A DNA stretch of 8,543 nt from contig JAGVCY010000087.1 of NCBI GenBank assembly GCA_020058965.1, positions 1 through 8,543 on the forward strand, written 5' to 3'. Below, piece after piece: positions 6,617 to 8,543 of the stretch. The notes under the pieces were generated by a model. That model was given only the letters and a program-made list of their open reading frames with translations, was not told the DNA's origin and did no database searches. How positions within the stretch are numbered: the first letter of the stretch is position 1; every line of letters begins with the position of its first letter. The stretch is from Candidatus Omnitrophota bacterium (GTDB lineage Bacteria > Omnitrophota > Gorgyraeia > 2-02-FULL-51-18 > JAGOUK01). Position numbers and translations under genes: made by a program.

Positions 6617-7501
6617 ATGGTCACCCCAACCCGGCTCGGCTCCATCTCCTATGTGAATTCGCTGCCGGTGGACCTGGGGATATTAAAGGGTGCGGTTCAT
6701 CCGGGACCCGGACCGGAGCTTCAAATTATTTCGGATGTGCCTCAGGGATTGAATGCGCGGGTGCTAAGAGGCGAGTTGGATGTGACGCCGGTTTCAGCGC
6801 TGCATTATGCGGAAAACGCCGATCGCTTGGTGCTCTTGCCGGATCTTTCGGTGAGCTCGGAAAGCGGCGTGCAAAGCGTGCTGCTCTTTTCTAAGCGGCC
6901 CATCGCGGAACTTAAAGAAGCGATGATACGGGTGACGGATCAGGGGAAGACAACCCCTGCGCTCTTGAGAATTTTGCTCGAAACGCGTTATGGCTGCCGT
7001 CCGATTTATACGACCGGTGCTTCGACTTCGGATCTTGGCGCGGTTCGCGAAGATGCGGTGCTGTTGATAGGCGACGATGCGCTGCGCGCGGCGGATTCGT
7101 CGGCAGCGAAGGGCTGGCTCGTGGCGGATTTATCGCAGGAATGGCTGTCTTGGACCGGCCGTCCGTTTGTGTTCGCGGTGTGGAGCGCCCGGAGAGAATT
7201 TTGGGAAAACCATCCCGATGAGGTGCTCCGTGTTTTGGCGCTTCTTCTGGCAAGCCGGTGCTGGGCGGTCGAGCACGAACAGGAGCTGATCGTAGAAGCC
7301 CAGTCCCGCAGCGGTTTTGCGCCGGAGCGCTTGCGCCGGTACTACCGCGAATTACGCTTTGATCTGGATGTGAATCTGATGAAGGGGATGATGCAATATT
7401 TTGATGCGGCGGCAAGGCTGGGGATTCTGAAGAAATCCCCGAGGATTGAATGGCTGCCTTCCAAAAATACAAAGCAACAAGGAGCGACGACACATGGCTA
7501 A
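6617..7501 (+). CDS. mqnA: Chorismate dehydratase MqnA
   Basis: This 294-residue cytoplasmic protein of the periplasmic-binding-like fold should convert chorismate to 3-[(1-carboxyvinyl)oxy]benzoate, the entry step of the futalosine route. The family hallmarks are visible: LGSISYVNSLPVDLG (7-21), NARVLRGELDVTPVSALHYA (46-65), LLPDLSVSSESGVQSVLLFS (73-92), VTDQGKTTPALLRILL (106-121), VLLIGDDAL (148-156) and WTGRPFVFAVW (179-189). No signal peptide is present. The ATG at 6617 lies 12 bp after the mqnE stop and has no obvious Shine-Dalgarno sequence; it is the only ATG before the conserved GSISYVNS block, so it is likely right and may rely on coupling to mqnE. The last codons overlap mqnC by 8 bp. 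MqnD, a relative of the same fold, is less likely because the IGDDAL and PFVFAVW blocks are MqnA-like. Confidence 0.94.
   Translation: MVTPTRLGSISYVNSLPVDLGILKGAVHPGPGPELQIISDVPQGLNARVLRGELDVTPVSALHYAENADRLVLLPDLSVSSESGVQSVLLFSKRPIAELKEAMIRVTDQGKTTPALLRILLETRYGCRPIYTTGASTSDLGAVREDAVLLIGDDALRAADSSAAKGWLVADLSQEWLSWTGRPFVFAVWSARREFWENHPDEVLRVLALLLASRCWAVEHEQELIVEAQSRSGFAPERLRRYYRELRFDLDVNLMKGMMQYFDAAARLGILKKSPRIEWLPSKNTKQQGATTHG
7479..7484 (+). promoter_or_regulatory. Shine-Dalgarno sequence of mqnC
   Basis: AAGGAG lies 9 bp before the ATG at 7494, inside the 3' end of mqnA. It is the clearest ribosome-binding site in the window and settles the mqnC start. The mqnC start and mqnA stop overlap in ATGGCTAA, so translation of the two is probably coupled. 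Confidence 0.85.
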
Positions 7502-8543
7502 CGCAAGATTTGAAGTAGAAAAACTTCTCGACAAGGCCGAATCCGGTCAGCGCCTCACCATCGAAGAAGGTGCGCTGATCTACACCGAAGCCAATCTGTT
7601 TGAGCTCGGCGCGGTTGCCGAGCATTTGTCTCGCCTGCGTGTCCCCGGTTCAGATAAACGAGCGACCTTTGTCGTCGATCGGAACATCAACTACACCAAC
7701 TATTGCAACACACTCTGCAAGTTCTGTGCCTTCTACCGCTTGCCGGGTGACCAAAAAGAAGGGTACATCCGCGGCATCGATGAAATTTTTCAAAAGATCG
7801 ACGAGCTCGTCGCTATCGGAGGGACGCAGGTCCTGATGCAGGGCGGCCACAATCCGGACCTTGGCATCGAGTACTACGAGGATCTGATCGGGAAGGTCCA
7901 CGCGAAGTATCCGCAGGTGATCATTCATTCGCTGAGCGCGTCCGAGATCAACCATATTGCCAAGACATCCAACATCACCCGCAAGGAAGCGCTGATGCGT
8001 GTCCGCGCCGCGGGCATGGAAAGTCTCCCCGGCGGCGGAGCGGAGATGCTCGTCGACCGCGTCCGCAAGATGATCAGCCCTCTCAAGACCACCGTTGCCG
8101 ACTATGTGGATGTGCACCGCACTGCTCACCAGCTTGGGATGAAGGGAACGGCGACCATGGTGTACGGCTTTGGTGAAACACCTTTGGAACGGATGATGCA
8201 CTTCGATGTGATCCGCAAACTTCAGGACGAAACCGGCGGCTTCCGCGCCTTCATTCCATGGAGCTTCATCTCGGAGTCCACCGAAATGGACTTGCCGCAC
8301 CGCACCGGCGACGAGTATCTGAGGATGCTCGCGATCTCCCGTATCATGCTCGACAATGTCCAGCACCTCCAAGCCGGTTTCGTTACCGAGGGTGAAAAGC
8401 TCGCCCAAGCCGCCCTGCGCTTCGGCGCCGATGACTTCGGCGGCATCCTCATGGAAGAAAACGTCGTCACCGCGACGGGGTTGGAGTTCAAGGGCTTCCC
8501 CAAAGAAGAAGCCGTTCGACAGATCCAAGCGGCGGGGAAAACC
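7494..8543 (+). CDS. mqnC: Cyclic dehypoxanthinyl futalosine synthase (radical SAM enzyme MqnC), 3' end cut
   Basis: An open frame of 350 codons runs off the right edge without a stop. The product is the radical SAM enzyme that cyclises dehypoxanthine futalosine. The motif CNTLCKFC (C71, C75, C78) follows NINYTNYC and holds the 4Fe-4S cluster. QVLMQGGHNPDLGIEYYEDL (112-131), HSLSASEINHIA (145-156), SLPGGGAEML (177-186), TATMVYGFGETP (219-230), FIPWSF (253-258) and GADDFGGILMEENVV (311-325) match MqnC rather than MqnE. Judging by the usual family length of roughly 360-370 residues, only a short C-terminal piece is missing. A variant spot is HLQAGFVTEG at 291-300, where many homologues, as I remember them, have a tryptophan before VT. 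The start at 7494 has an excellent ribosome-binding site and overlaps mqnA by 8 bp. Confidence 0.95.
   Translation, partial: MANARFEVEKLLDKAESGQRLTIEEGALIYTEANLFELGAVAEHLSRLRVPGSDKRATFVVDRNINYTNYCNTLCKFCAFYRLPGDQKEGYIRGIDEIFQKIDELVAIGGTQVLMQGGHNPDLGIEYYEDLIGKVHAKYPQVIIHSLSASEINHIAKTSNITRKEALMRVRAAGMESLPGGGAEMLVDRVRKMISPLKTTVADYVDVHRTAHQLGMKGTATMVYGFGETPLERMMHFDVIRKLQDETGGFRAFIPWSFISESTEMDLPHRTGDEYLRMLAISRIMLDNVQHLQAGFVTEGEKLAQAALRFGADDFGGILMEENVVTATGLEFKGFPKEEAVRQIQAAGKT

Noticed and set aside
6602..6619. Possible read-through fusion of mqnE and mqnA
   Set aside because: mqnA lies in the same frame as mqnE, 12 bp after a TAG, so read-through would fuse them. No read-through signal is visible, both proteins have normal ends, and the frame match has a one-in-three chance.
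7650..8528. Long - strand open frame (292 codons) opposite mqnC
   Set aside because: It is a shadow of mqnC, whose radical SAM motifs and ribosome-binding site are clear on the + strand.

Overview
The window is a moderately GC-rich (judged by eye), densely coding bacterial chromosomal segment. It is dominated by a menaquinone (vitamin K2) biosynthesis cluster of the futalosine (Mqn) type. Every gene is recognisable from family motifs. The organism cannot be named from this sequence. Use of the futalosine route excludes an E. coli-like Men-pathway bacterium, and the gene set and style would suit one of the less-studied Gram-negative phyla. That placement is inference only.

Layout. (1) The left edge holds the last 97 codons of smc on the + strand. 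(2) A GAF-GGDEF diguanylate cyclase on the - strand converges on smc, and the two stop codons overlap. (3) A 63-bp divergent gap separates the cyclase from a + strand run of eight genes that continues to the right edge: menG/ubiE methyltransferase, mqnL (UbiD-type decarboxylase), mqnP (UbiA-type prenyltransferase), mqnM (UbiX flavin prenyltransferase), mqnE, mqnA and mqnC. MqnC is cut by the window end about 20 residues short of a normal C-terminus. No stretch longer than 300 bp lacks a gene. The largest gaps (99 bp and 117 bp, on either side of mqnP) are each almost filled by a large inverted-repeat element.

How the genes work together. MqnA dehydrates chorismate to 3-[(1-carboxyvinyl)oxy]benzoate. 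MqnE, a radical SAM enzyme, joins this to SAM to give 6-amino-6-deoxyfutalosine. After removal of the base (MqnB/MTAN-type hydrolase, not in this window), MqnC, also radical SAM, cyclises dehypoxanthine futalosine. MqnD (not in this window) releases 1,4-dihydroxy-6-naphthoate. MqnP prenylates it in the membrane, MqnL removes the carboxylate using prenylated FMN made by MqnM, and MenG methylates the ring. The window therefore holds the first steps and the whole late section of the pathway, in one transcription direction.

No unknown enzyme system was found. The least explained content is non-coding: a 107-bp MITE-like element with near-perfect terminal inverted repeats ending 3 bp before the mqnM start codon, and an 80-bp nested palindrome starting inside the mqnL stop codon.
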